From assembly GCF_900129655.1 (NCBI RefSeq), contig NZ_FQWK01000004.1:124001-188000 (forward strand): a stretch of 64,000 nucleotides of DNA. The letters run 5' to 3'. Under the pieces are notes generated by a model that was not told the origin of the DNA, did not search any database, and saw nothing but the letters and a program-made list of their open reading frames with translations. The translations under genes and the position numbers were made by a program. Shown here piece after piece: positions 33,586 to 41,564 of this stretch. The stretch comes from Bacteroides clarus YIT 12056 (lineage in GTDB: Bacteria; Bacteroidota; Bacteroidia; Bacteroidales; Bacteroidaceae). Within the stretch, counting starts at the first letter, position 1; every line of letters starts with the position of its first letter.

Positions 33586-35085
33586 TTAGTCCAGTGCTGT
33601 CTTGTCAATCATTCTTTGAAAAACGTCCCATTGATCCCATAATTTATAAGCTTTATCTTTTGTCTTGGGCTTCTTTTCTGTATATTCTTTAATACTAGGA
33701 ATATCACTAAGTTGGAATATTTCAGTCATTTTATCTCGAAATGAAGTGAATTTATCATCAAAGTAGGCGTGGTCAAAGAAGTGGGTTCTCCATAATATGT
33801 AAATAAATCCGGCCACATCCAAACCAGAATGTAATTCAGAAATTATATCCTCAATAATATCCAATAAATACTGACGGTCAAATTTATAATCAATTTTTCC
33901 GTCCTTTTTTCTCCTATAGTATCTTGACAACGATTGGCTAACTTCATTTATGTTAAGCTCTTTGACAAATACTATATCTTTTACGGCACTTGTTATTCTT
34001 TTGTATTCATTATATTTTTTCTGGACATATTTATTTAGACCTTCTTCTTTCATCCGGCTGAGTATATGGTTATATTCGTCCATACTCAATTTGTCACCAT
34101 TCATCATATCAAAAAAAATCTCCCAGTTCCTTTTATGAAAACAATAATATTGCAGGAAGAAAATAGGCTTTCTGTACTCATATTCAAAAATCGGATGGAT
34201 GTCCATATAACCATCCCCCATAATTTGCTGTTCCCATTTTTGATACTCGTTGTGGAATTTTTTAACAACATTTGCCGCGACTTTCCATTCATATTCTTCT
34301 GTCGGTTTTCTATCAAGTGGACATATACCGCTTCTTTCCAATTCATTCCTTATATATTCATTGAATCTTAAACTGCTGCCTTGGAACTCCTTATTGATAT
34401 AATCTTGTAGAATGGCATCATAGTTCTGATCAAACCAAATGGTAAAGTCCTCTTTTTTCTCAAATTCCATGTATTTGTTCTGGATAATTTGTATCTCCTC
34501 CGGCGAGAATAACGATGGGAAACAACAACTTAGTAGTTCGGGTATTGATATGTTCTTGTTCCAAAGAATCCAAAATGACAATGCAATCTTTTTTTGTTCC
34601 TCATCAGTTGCGTAATGGAAACTTCTTTGTATTTTTTGCTGCCTAATATTTTCTTTATTGGTCATTGTAAGTGTGAGTGCTCTTACAATACTTGCAGGCA
34701 TGGATACAAGGAAAAGATGAAACCGATATTCTATATTCTCTTCCTCGTTCAATTGGATTTTATCGTTAAGGACATCCTCAAATATAGGGACAATATCATC
34801 TTCTATAAAATATTTATCTCCACATATGCTATATAGGTTTTCTCCAATCTTCACATTTTCTAATATATATTTCCCTTTTCCTTTTTTCATCCAACTTTTT
34901 AAATACAGTATGTCAATGATTTCTTTGATGGAGCATTCCTGGTCTTTCCATTTATAAATATTTTGAGTCAGCTGGTATTTCTCTATTCTTATCGGCACTT
35001 TACCGGTTTCTATATCATCATATATTTGGGATAGAATTTTAAAATCTTGATTATCTTTTATAGATTCTGCTATAACTTTATCCAT
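33586..35085 (-). CDS. Unrecognised 499-residue protein next to the integrase
   Basis: A largely helical, charged, soluble protein rich in aromatic residues (WKDQECSIKEIIDILYLKSW, FWILWNKNISIPELLSC, RKPIFFLQYYCFHKRNWEIFFDMM). No P-loop, HTH or nuclease motif is obvious and no family is recognised. It lies immediately downstream of the integrase on the same strand, 78 bases apart, next to defence-like cargo. It may be cargo or an integration accessory. The coding sequence is AT-rich. Confidence 0.75.
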   Translation of the reverse strand: MDKVIAESIKDNQDFKILSQIYDDIETGKVPIRIEKYQLTQNIYKWKDQECSIKEIIDILYLKSWMKKGKGKYILENVKIGENLYSICGDKYFIEDDIVPIFEDVLNDKIQLNEEENIEYRFHLFLVSMPASIVRALTLTMTNKENIRQQKIQRSFHYATDEEQKKIALSFWILWNKNISIPELLSCCFPSLFSPEEIQIIQNKYMEFEKKEDFTIWFDQNYDAILQDYINKEFQGSSLRFNEYIRNELERSGICPLDRKPTEEYEWKVAANVVKKFHNEYQKWEQQIMGDGYMDIHPIFEYEYRKPIFFLQYYCFHKRNWEIFFDMMNGDKLSMDEYNHILSRMKEEGLNKYVQKKYNEYKRITSAVKDIVFVKELNINEVSQSLSRYYRRKKDGKIDYKFDRQYLLDIIEDIISELHSGLDVAGFIYILWRTHFFDHAYFDDKFTSFRDKMTEIFQLSDIPSIKEYTEKKPKTKDKAYKLWDQWDVFQRMIDKTALD

Positions 35086-35163
35086 AATGACATTTTTTTG
35101 AGTTAAACATAAAGACAGCGCCCGATTTTTTCAAATGCTGCCTTAAATATATAAAAAAATATA

Positions 35164-36516
35164 TTATGTAATACTCTTTACATACTCAAAAAGTTGTTTT
35201 AGCTGTGCCGAGTTCATTTTTTCCATACTTTCTATGATTCCCGACTTGTATTGGTGTGTGTTCCACTTTTCAATTTGTATTTTCTGTGTCTCGTCAGCAA
35301 CCTCGATGTAAGGTTTCATAGTAGCATAATCCGAATGGCCAGTACAGCTCATTACTACGCTAGCCGGAATACCAAGAGCCAAGGAACAACATACAAAAGT
35401 TCTTCTTGCATCATGACAACTGATTTGTTCCCAAAACTTATAAGTATCCTCATGCCTGGTATTACCCTTGAAATAAACTTGAGATATTTCACGATCCAGT
35501 CCGGCAAGTTTGGCTGCTTCTTTCAAGTAGTCATTTAATTTCTGATTACTTGGAACCGGAAATATGGTATCGCCTTTGTACCAAGAGTATTTATCAATGA
35601 TCCGCTGTGCGTGTTCATTCAAAGCGATATGTAATTTATCATCGGTCTTTTCGGTACAGAAATCCAAGCAGCCATCTACAATATTGACCGGTCTAAGTGC
35701 GGCCAAGTCTGAATATCGTAAAGAAGTGAAAGCCATGAAGCAGAACATATCCCTTGCTTTTGATAGGTATTCTTTCTCTTTGGGAAATTCAAAATGGAAG
35801 AAGTGCATCAATTCCTTATATTTTAGAAAAGTAACGGTTCGGGGAATTACTTTCAGCCTGAGTTTGAATTCTAATACACCGGAATTTATTGTATATCCAT
35901 GCCTTGAAACCCACCGTAGGAATGATTTCAATATCCTGATTTGTTTCTGTATGGTACGGTTACAATAGTCATTCTTTATATACCACACGACAAGCTCCTG
36001 AACTTTTGCCTGATCTAGAGTTTCAAGTGTGATATTGGGGTCACAACTGCTTAACTGAGTCCACATCTGGTCATATTTCTCATGGATCTTATTACCCCAA
36101 TTACCTTCTTGTGGCCGAAGCAGCAAGAATTCGGAAAATATATCTTTCAACGTTTTCACTTTATCTTCATTCACCGTTTCTTGTTTTATCCTACCCAATT
36201 TCTCATTCACCAGCTCTTTCAGGTCAGTTGTCGTTGGTGTTTTGGAATGAAGGTCATATTTGGCAAACACTTCCTCGATACAAACCAGAAAACTACGGAT
36301 TGCATTGTTAATCTCGCGGGCATAGACAATCTTTCCACCAATTTTATGGGTCGTATTACTTTTTACCAACTGTTTGTCACTATCCCATTTTAAAGGATCA
36401 ATAGTATAACCGACGGAAAAACCGACCTCATTCTTCTTGCTGTTCCATCTTACCCGGATCATTACCTGCCCGTTCTTCATTACATAGGCTCTTGTGCTAA
36501 AATTTGTCTTTTTCAT
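35164..36516 (-). CDS. int: Tyrosine recombinase/integrase of the island
   Basis: A 450-residue integrase. The N-terminal ~75 residues match the Arm-DNA-binding region of Bacteroides integrases (MIRVRWNSKKNEVGFSVGYTI), followed by a SAM-like core-binding domain (about 125-215) and a catalytic domain. Catalytic residues appear as R267 in SLRYSD, K294, H368-x-x-R371 in CHDARRTF, H394 in TGHSDYATM and nucleophile Y403 in KPYIEV. It excises or integrates the island at tRNA-Asp. It lies 292 bases inside attR, and arm-type repeats sit between it and attR. Confidence 0.95.
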   Translation of the reverse strand: MKKTNFSTRAYVMKNGQVMIRVRWNSKKNEVGFSVGYTIDPLKWDSDKQLVKSNTTHKIGGKIVYAREINNAIRSFLVCIEEVFAKYDLHSKTPTTTDLKELVNEKLGRIKQETVNEDKVKTLKDIFSEFLLLRPQEGNWGNKIHEKYDQMWTQLSSCDPNITLETLDQAKVQELVVWYIKNDYCNRTIQKQIRILKSFLRWVSRHGYTINSGVLEFKLRLKVIPRTVTFLKYKELMHFFHFEFPKEKEYLSKARDMFCFMAFTSLRYSDLAALRPVNIVDGCLDFCTEKTDDKLHIALNEHAQRIIDKYSWYKGDTIFPVPSNQKLNDYLKEAAKLAGLDREISQVYFKGNTRHEDTYKFWEQISCHDARRTFVCCSLALGIPASVVMSCTGHSDYATMKPYIEVADETQKIQIEKWNTHQYKSGIIESMEKMNSAQLKQLFEYVKSIT

Positions 36517-36662
36517 ACGTTTTACTTAATTTTATCGCGAATCTAAAGAGAAGATTTTAAAGGGAAAATAGGCTGACATTACATGAATATACATGATAGT
36601 ACAAACTACTTTCCCTTATTCTATCCACTTAATTTCAAGAGCGAAGATACGAAGACTAATTT

Positions 36663-36692
36663 GGGGGAGTAACACCCTTTAACTACTCCCCC
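36663..36692. repeat. Candidate integrase arm sites near attR
   Basis: GGGGGAGTA (36663-36671) and TACTCCCCC (36684-36692) are inverted copies of the two TACTCCCCC repeats found near attL (4330 and 4342). Confidence 0.5.
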
Positions 36693-36808
36693 GATTTACG
36701 AGAATATATAATATTGGTTGAAGTTATGAAGTTGATGAGATTTTATTATAATGTTGATTATTAAGATTTTGTGGCTTCTTTAAAAATCAGACAATATCAT
36801 TCAGAGAC

Positions 36809-36823
36809 TCCCGTACGCACCGC
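36809..36823 (+). repeat. attR core direct repeat
   Basis: TCCCGTACGCACCGC, identical to 4249-4263. It is a partial tRNA-Asp 3' end with no tRNA upstream, so it marks the right boundary of the island. Confidence 0.9.
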
Positions 36824-36846
36824 GAAAGCAAATAGCAAATTAAAGC

Positions 36847-36885
36847 AAAGCTCTGAAATTCTTGAATTTCAGAGCTTTTTCTTTT
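36847..36885 (+). terminator. Displaced original tRNA-Asp terminator
   Basis: AAAGCTCTGAAATTC (36847-36861) and GAATTTCAGAGCTTT (36864-36878) form a perfect 15-bp stem with a 2-base loop and a T-rich tail, 24 bases beyond attR. Confidence 0.8.
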
Positions 36886-36980
36886 TCCACGCTTAGGCAA
36901 AAAACAGCGGTTTCAGGCAGTTCTCACGTGGCTTATCCGTGGGACTTTTTGAAAGTCGTTTTACTCCCACGAACTCTACA

Positions 36981-37532
36981 TTATTTATTCTGTTTGAGCA
37001 GTGCTATAAACTCCTCGAATGATATGATGGTTTCATGTTTTGGGGGTAACTTTAAATAGGTCTCTTGCAGCCCTCGTATGTTTCGCTGAATCAGTGGAAA
37101 TTCTTTCTTACGACAGGCTTCAAAGAATGTTTTGTTTAACATGATAACTCTTATGGCTATATTTCCATTCGGTTTGATTTTTGCAATATGAACAATGACG
37201 TGCAACTTGCCTTTACCTGCTTTTTGTTTGTTGAAAGAGTTTTTGACTTTATCCGGTCTGATCCACAGTGTGTCTTCCGGCTTGACGCTTATATTAGGAC
37301 CTGTAACTTCTACATACGTATCGGGGACGATTACATATAAATCGGCGTCTCCTTTCGTTAAACCATAGTCTGATGCACTCCCCGATAGAAAATCTTCGCT
37401 TCCGGCTCCGAGGCCTACTTCCAGCGTTTTAAAGCCTGTTTTGCTTTCTATCAGTTCTTTCACGAATATCTCTTTCTTGCTGGATATTTCCCAGTATTCT
37501 TTATAGGCTTCTTTCCAATAGTTCTTATCCAT
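36981..37532 (-). CDS. Hypothetical protein, 183 residues
   Basis: A soluble protein. The segment DYGLTKGDADLYVIVPDTYVEVTGPN (about residues 53-78) is followed by KGKLHVIVHIAKIKPNGNIAIRVIML. The acidic D-x-D and E-V-T-G strand pattern is reminiscent of nuclease-type folds, but I do not recognise the family. It is the first chromosomal gene right of the island and is transcribed toward it. Function unknown. Confidence 0.7.
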   Translation of the reverse strand: MDKNYWKEAYKEYWEISSKKEIFVKELIESKTGFKTLEVGLGAGSEDFLSGSASDYGLTKGDADLYVIVPDTYVEVTGPNISVKPEDTLWIRPDKVKNSFNKQKAGKGKLHVIVHIAKIKPNGNIAIRVIMLNKTFFEACRKKEFPLIQRNIRGLQETYLKLPPKHETIISFEEFIALLKQNK

Positions 37533-37669
37533 AATATATAAATTAAAAGCGCATATTTGTTGTTGTCGGAAATATTAATGCGGGTACCTCTAATCAATGT
37601 CTTACAAATGTAGGATATTTTTTTGTCGGAAAGTAATTTGAGAGATAAATTTATGGGGATGAATGCTCA

Positions 37670-38089
37670 TTAATCAATACTGAAATTTTCTGATTTGAAG
37701 TTACTGTAATATCTTCCGGAAGTGGCGGTAAATTTGAGGACACAGTAATCCGGGTCGGTAACTCCCTCTTTATAATACATGGTATCACCCTCTTGCCATA
37801 TCATTTCTTTACTGGCGTTATCGGTCAGAATTTCCATTGTGCCGCGTAGCATGACACCTCTGAAGAAGCGATTATCGCAGAAATAAATACAGGCATGATT
37901 ATCCTTTCGGAATTGTGCTACACGCATAGAAGAAGTATTAGTCGTAAGATAAATGCTTCTTATTCCTTCTCTTTTTCTGGGTTGTAACATGGCTTTGATA
38001 TTGGGAAATCCTTCCGCATCAATTGAACCTATAAAAGCTGTTTTCTGCTTGTCAATCATGCCACCTACTGTTTTTTCTACATCTTTCAT
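37670..38089 (-). CDS. Pyridoxamine 5'-phosphate oxidase-family (split-barrel FMN) protein
   Basis: A 139-residue split beta-barrel flavoprotein. The start KQKTAFIGSIDAEGFPNIKAMLQPRKREG and the LTTNTSSMRVAQFRKDNHACIYFCDNRF segment are typical of the general-stress/pyridoxamine oxidase-like group that binds FMN or heme. No specific substrate can be inferred. It sits downstream of, and on the same strand as, the AraC regulator and may be in its regulon. Confidence 0.85.
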   Translation of the reverse strand: MKDVEKTVGGMIDKQKTAFIGSIDAEGFPNIKAMLQPRKREGIRSIYLTTNTSSMRVAQFRKDNHACIYFCDNRFFRGVMLRGTMEILTDNASKEMIWQEGDTMYYKEGVTDPDYCVLKFTATSGRYYSNFKSENFSID

Positions 38090-38181
38090 AATTAATTTTA
38101 TTTTAAGGGGTTATGTTGGGGCAAAGGTAAGTGTGATATGGGAAACAGTTGCAATAAAAATGAAGGAGAAAATGATACTTT

Positions 38182-39051
38182 TCAAGGTTTATGATTTTTC
38201 CGGTATGAGAGTGCCGTTTCGCCTGTATATTGACGAAAAGTACGTGTAAAATAGGAAACTGTTGAGAAGTGTAGCTCAAATGCTATTTCCGATATGGATA
38301 GTTCTGTGTAACTGAGCAGTTTTTTGGCTTCATCCATAATTTTGTTTTGAATATATTGTTTAGCGCTGACATTCAGAGCGGAAGTGACAATCTCATTCAG
38401 ATAATTAGGAGTGATACAAAGTTTATCCGCATAAAACTTGACGGAATGTTCTTCTTTCAGATTCTTACTGACCAGTCGTATGAATTTGTTGATGTGCATG
38501 TTGCTTGCTTCCTTAAGCCTGTTTTTCGGAGATTCCATATTCAGATAAGCTCGATGAAGTAACATGAGCGTTTCATAGAGTAATGCTCTCAGTACATGTA
38601 TATCATTCTGTTTGTATGCGTCAATTTCCTTTTTTATTTCTCGTAAAAGTTGAAGTATCCGGGGACATAGTTCATTGGAAAGATGCAGTTTGGCAGCAGT
38701 CTTTTCGGGATGGAAAAAAGGAAGATGCTGTACGAACAGAGAGTCTTTAAAAAGAGATGACAGGAAGTTATCTTCAAAAATCAAGGCATAGCCATTGGTT
38801 ATATGTGTGGTATCCCAGCTTCGGATTTCTCCGGGCTGGGAAAATAGTACGTCACCCGGTATGGCTTGATAGGTTTGATTATCAATAGAAAAAAATCCTT
38901 CTCCTTCTGTGATGAACGTAATGTCGTAATAGGTCAATTTGTGCGTGATTCCTTTGTTCAAGTATTTTTTGACATATTTCAGATTGACGATATCAATCAG
39001 AAGCTCACTTCCGTATTTTGTTTTATGAAAAGTATAACGGGGAATATCCAT
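38182..39051 (-). CDS. AraC-family transcriptional regulator
   Basis: A 289-residue regulator. The N-terminal ~160 residues form a cupin-type sensing domain (LTYYDITFITEGEGFFSIDNQTYQAIPGDVLF). The C-terminal ~100 residues contain the two helix-turn-helices of the AraC family (YADKLCITPNYLNEIV and ISEIAFELHFSTVSYFTRTFRQYTG). It is divergent from the sugar transporter gene, with a 128-base shared upstream region, and probably controls it and/or the flavoprotein gene. Confidence 0.92.
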   Translation of the reverse strand: MDIPRYTFHKTKYGSELLIDIVNLKYVKKYLNKGITHKLTYYDITFITEGEGFFSIDNQTYQAIPGDVLFSQPGEIRSWDTTHITNGYALIFEDNFLSSLFKDSLFVQHLPFFHPEKTAAKLHLSNELCPRILQLLREIKKEIDAYKQNDIHVLRALLYETLMLLHRAYLNMESPKNRLKEASNMHINKFIRLVSKNLKEEHSVKFYADKLCITPNYLNEIVTSALNVSAKQYIQNKIMDEAKKLLSYTELSISEIAFELHFSTVSYFTRTFRQYTGETALSYRKNHKP

Positions 39052-39179
39052 ATCGGAAGACTTATGTTGTAAGATTTTGAGCGCAAAGATACGGTATTAT
39101 TTATTATGCAGTTCTTTTTATTGCTTATCTTTACAGCCGCATTTATTGATTGATACAGATTGTCTGAGATTATTATATT

Positions 39180-40394
39180 ATGAAACAGAAACGAATACCG
39201 TTGGTAGGAGAACAATATCTTGTTCCTTTTATATTGATAACTTCTCTCTTTTTCCTGTGGGGATTTGCACATGCCATTCTGGACGTGCTGAATAAGCATT
39301 TTCAGGAGTTGCTGGATATTACAAAGGCACATTCGGCTTTTATTCAAGCGATGATGTATATGGGTTATTTCGTAATGGCTATTCCTGCGGGATTGTTTAT
39401 AAGCCGTTTCGGATATCGCAGGGGAGTAGTCTTCGGATTACTGCTATATGGTATCGGGTCGTTGCTGTTTATTCCCGGACAATATTATCTTTCGTTCAAT
39501 ATGTTTCTGTTTGCCCTTTTTGTCATCGGTTGCGGACTGACATTTCTTGAAACGGCCGCCAACCCTTATGCTACGGAATTGGGGGCAAAAGAAACGGCTG
39601 CCAGTCGTTTGAACTTTGCTCAGTCGTTCAATGGATTGGGATGTATTTGCGCCCCTGTACTGGCAGGATTGCTTTTGTTTTCGGAAGACGGGAGCGGCAG
39701 TGCGGGCAATGTGGCGCTACCTTATGTCGGTATGGGGATAGTGGTGTTGCTGGTGGCGCTGGTTTTCTCGAAAATTAAGCTGCCCGAAATAGAGCATGGT
39801 GTAGAGGTGGATGAGGCCGGGCACAAAATAGGGTTATGGTCGCATAAACTCTTTATCTTTGGCTTATTGGCTCTGTTTGCTTATGAGATAGGTGAAATTT
39901 CCATTAATAGCTTTTTTATCAATTATGTAGTGGAACAAGGATGGATGAATGCCCGTGAAGCTTCATTGGTACTCTCATTCGGCGGACTGGGCTTATTTAT
40001 GCTGGGACGTTTTGCGGGCAGTTGGATTATGGGGCGTGTACGTGCGGAGAAAATGTTGCTGGTCTGCGCTACGGGAACGGTGGTGACTACTTTGGTGGTA
40101 TTGCTTGATGTCGGTATGGTGTCATTGATAGCGTTGCTCTGCGGATATGCCTTCGAGGCTATTATGTTCCCCACGATTTTTGCCCTTTCTCTGAGAGGGC
40201 TGGGTAACCATACCAAGCGCGCTTCTTCTTTCCTGATGATGTCTCCGGTAGGCGGGGTAGTGGGGCCTTTGTTAATGGGACTTGTAGCAGATTACACAAC
40301 AATGGTAATGGCATTTACCGTACCTTTGGCGGCTTATTGCGTAGTATGGTGCTATGCGCGCAAGATGTTGTCCGTGGCAGGAAAGGTACGATAA
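39180..40394 (+). CDS. Sugar MFS transporter, FucP/GluP-like
   Basis: A 404-residue, ~12-helix inner-membrane permease of the fucose:H+ symporter family. Family marks are FFLWGFAHAILDVLNKHFQE in helix 1, the AGLFISRFGYRRGV loop and LTFLETAANPYATELG in helix 4. The substrate could be fucose, glucose, galactose or an amino sugar; sequence alone does not tell. A TTATCTTTA -7-like element lies about 45 bases upstream. The divergent AraC gene suggests substrate-induced control. Confidence 0.92.
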   Translation: MKQKRIPLVGEQYLVPFILITSLFFLWGFAHAILDVLNKHFQELLDITKAHSAFIQAMMYMGYFVMAIPAGLFISRFGYRRGVVFGLLLYGIGSLLFIPGQYYLSFNMFLFALFVIGCGLTFLETAANPYATELGAKETAASRLNFAQSFNGLGCICAPVLAGLLLFSEDGSGSAGNVALPYVGMGIVVLLVALVFSKIKLPEIEHGVEVDEAGHKIGLWSHKLFIFGLLALFAYEIGEISINSFFINYVVEQGWMNAREASLVLSFGGLGLFMLGRFAGSWIMGRVRAEKMLLVCATGTVVTTLVVLLDVGMVSLIALLCGYAFEAIMFPTIFALSLRGLGNHTKRASSFLMMSPVGGVVGPLLMGLVADYTTMVMAFTVPLAAYCVVWCYARKMLSVAGKVR

Positions 40395-40402
40395 AGAGCT
40401 TG

Positions 40403-40927
40403 TCAATATAAGATATATCCGGCTACTCCTGCAAGTATTATCAGCAGGATAGGATGCATATTCCACTTCCAGGTTACTCCGAAAGCGGCCGCGAAGATTA
40501 GGATGCTCTTGTAATCTATGAAATTTTCCTTGTTCATCAGTAACAAGGCGGCAGCGGCAATCAGTGAGACAGACATAGGTAACAGTCCCGACATGGCTGC
40601 TTTGATGTATTTGTTATCCCTGCATTTTACGAAGAAATAAGAGATGAGCAGTACCAGTATGAACGAGGGCAGACAGACTGCCACCGTAGCTGCGATAGCT
40701 CCCCATATGCTTTGAGTAACGGTATAGCCTACATAAGTGGCGCTGTTGATGCCGATAGGTCCCGGAGTCATTTGTGAGATGGCCACAACATCGGTAAATT
40801 GCTGGAGCGTGAGCCAGTGATAATGGTCTACTACTTCATATTGAATTAAGGAAAGCATGGCATAGCCGCCACCGAATCCGAACATCCCGATTTTTAGATA
40901 TACTAAAATTAATTGCCAGTAAATCAT
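40403..40927 (-). CDS. Chromate transporter half, C-terminal partner
   Basis: A 174-residue short-chain CHR protein. MFGFGGGYAMLSLIQYEVV followed by AISQMTPGPIGINSATYVGY is the signature of the CHR domain, with six hydrophobic segments. Half-size CHR proteins work as pairs that transport chromate or sulphate-like anions. It overlaps the upstream partner by 4 bases, so the two are translated together. Confidence 0.92.
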   Translation of the reverse strand: MIYWQLILVYLKIGMFGFGGGYAMLSLIQYEVVDHYHWLTLQQFTDVVAISQMTPGPIGINSATYVGYTVTQSIWGAIAATVAVCLPSFILVLLISYFFVKCRDNKYIKAAMSGLLPMSVSLIAAAALLLMNKENFIDYKSILIFAAAFGVTWKWNMHPILLIILAGVAGYILY

Positions 40928-41475
40928 GCTTGTAGTTTTGTCAGTTTATCTTTTAACCATAATGTGTAAATCAGTCCGCCTGCAATTCCTGCCAGTACGA
41001 TATATACAGGTGACAGACCGCATTGCCAAATAAGCAATGTGGCGATGGCGGGAAGTACCAGTTGCCGGTATTTCAGTTTCAAGGCGCGTGCGGCGGAAAT
41101 ACAGGGAAATACGATTAAAGCGACCACCGCCGGGCGGATGCCATTGAAGATGCGTATCATAGTCTGATTATCCTGAAAGTGCGCAAAGAACATGGCTATC
41201 AGCATCATAATGACGAAAGACGGAAGTATGGTAGCCAGGGCGCATACCAGACTGCCTTTTACCTTATGCAGTTTGTAGCCTACAAAGATGGATATGTTTA
41301 CCGCAAATACTCCCGGTAGCGATTGGGTTAGCGCGAACATCTCCATGAAATCATCTTTAGTCATCCATTTTTTATTTACAATTTCCCGTTCAATAAGGGG
41401 TATCATGGCATAGCCGCCACCAATGGTAAACATACCGATTTTGGCAAATGTAAGGAATAGAATCAGGTACTTCAT
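40924..41475 (-). CDS. Chromate transporter half, N-terminal partner
   Basis: A 183-residue short-chain CHR protein. MFTIGGGYAMIPLIEREIV and ALTQSLPGVFAVNISIFVGY are the family motifs; six hydrophobic segments are visible. It is the first of a two-gene minus-strand operon, preceded by the terminator of the outer-membrane operon, and shows the same domain as its partner, consistent with a heterodimeric antiporter. Confidence 0.92.
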   Translation of the reverse strand: MKYLILFLTFAKIGMFTIGGGYAMIPLIEREIVNKKWMTKDDFMEMFALTQSLPGVFAVNISIFVGYKLHKVKGSLVCALATILPSFVIMMLIAMFFAHFQDNQTMIRIFNGIRPAVVALIVFPCISAARALKLKYRQLVLPAIATLLIWQCGLSPVYIVLAGIAGGLIYTLWLKDKLTKLQA

Positions 41476-41500
41476 TTTCTTTCTTGTATCTATACTAAAA

Positions 41501-41543
41501 GAGTTGCAATATAGGGAAAAAATCCCGTTATTGCAACTCTTTC
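41501..41543 (-). terminator. Terminator of the outer-membrane operon
   Basis: GAGTTGCAAT (41501-41510) and ATTGCAACTC (41530-41539) form a 10-bp stem; a T-run follows on the minus strand. Confidence 0.85.
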
Positions 41544-41564
41544 ATGTCTTATGTAAAGATGGAA

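Larger units (their letters stand above)
4249..36823. mobile_element. 32.6 kb integrative island in tRNA-Asp
   Basis: A 15-bp direct repeat (4249-4263 and 36809-36823), extending to 18 bp with one mismatch, bounds the island. The left copy completes tRNA-Asp, the classic target of tyrosine integrases, and an integrase gene lies just inside the right copy. Inside are replication proteins, a serine recombinase and defence-like cargo that interrupt an otherwise ordinary chromosome. No relaxase, type IV secretion, terminase, portal, capsid or tail-assembly gene is recognisable. It is therefore neither a complete conjugative element nor a complete prophage. A non-autonomous integrative element or phage satellite is the likeliest reading; a degraded larger element is the alternative. 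Confidence 0.9.
36517..36980. other. Integrase upstream region, attR and displaced tRNA terminator
   Basis: No gene is seen. It contains arm-like 9-mers (36663-36671 inverted, 36684-36692 direct), the attR core (36809-36823) and a strong hairpin (36847-36878). Confidence 0.6.

Noticed and set aside
4249-36823. Complete conjugative element
   Set aside because: No relaxase, coupling protein or Tra-like genes are recognisable among the ORFs.
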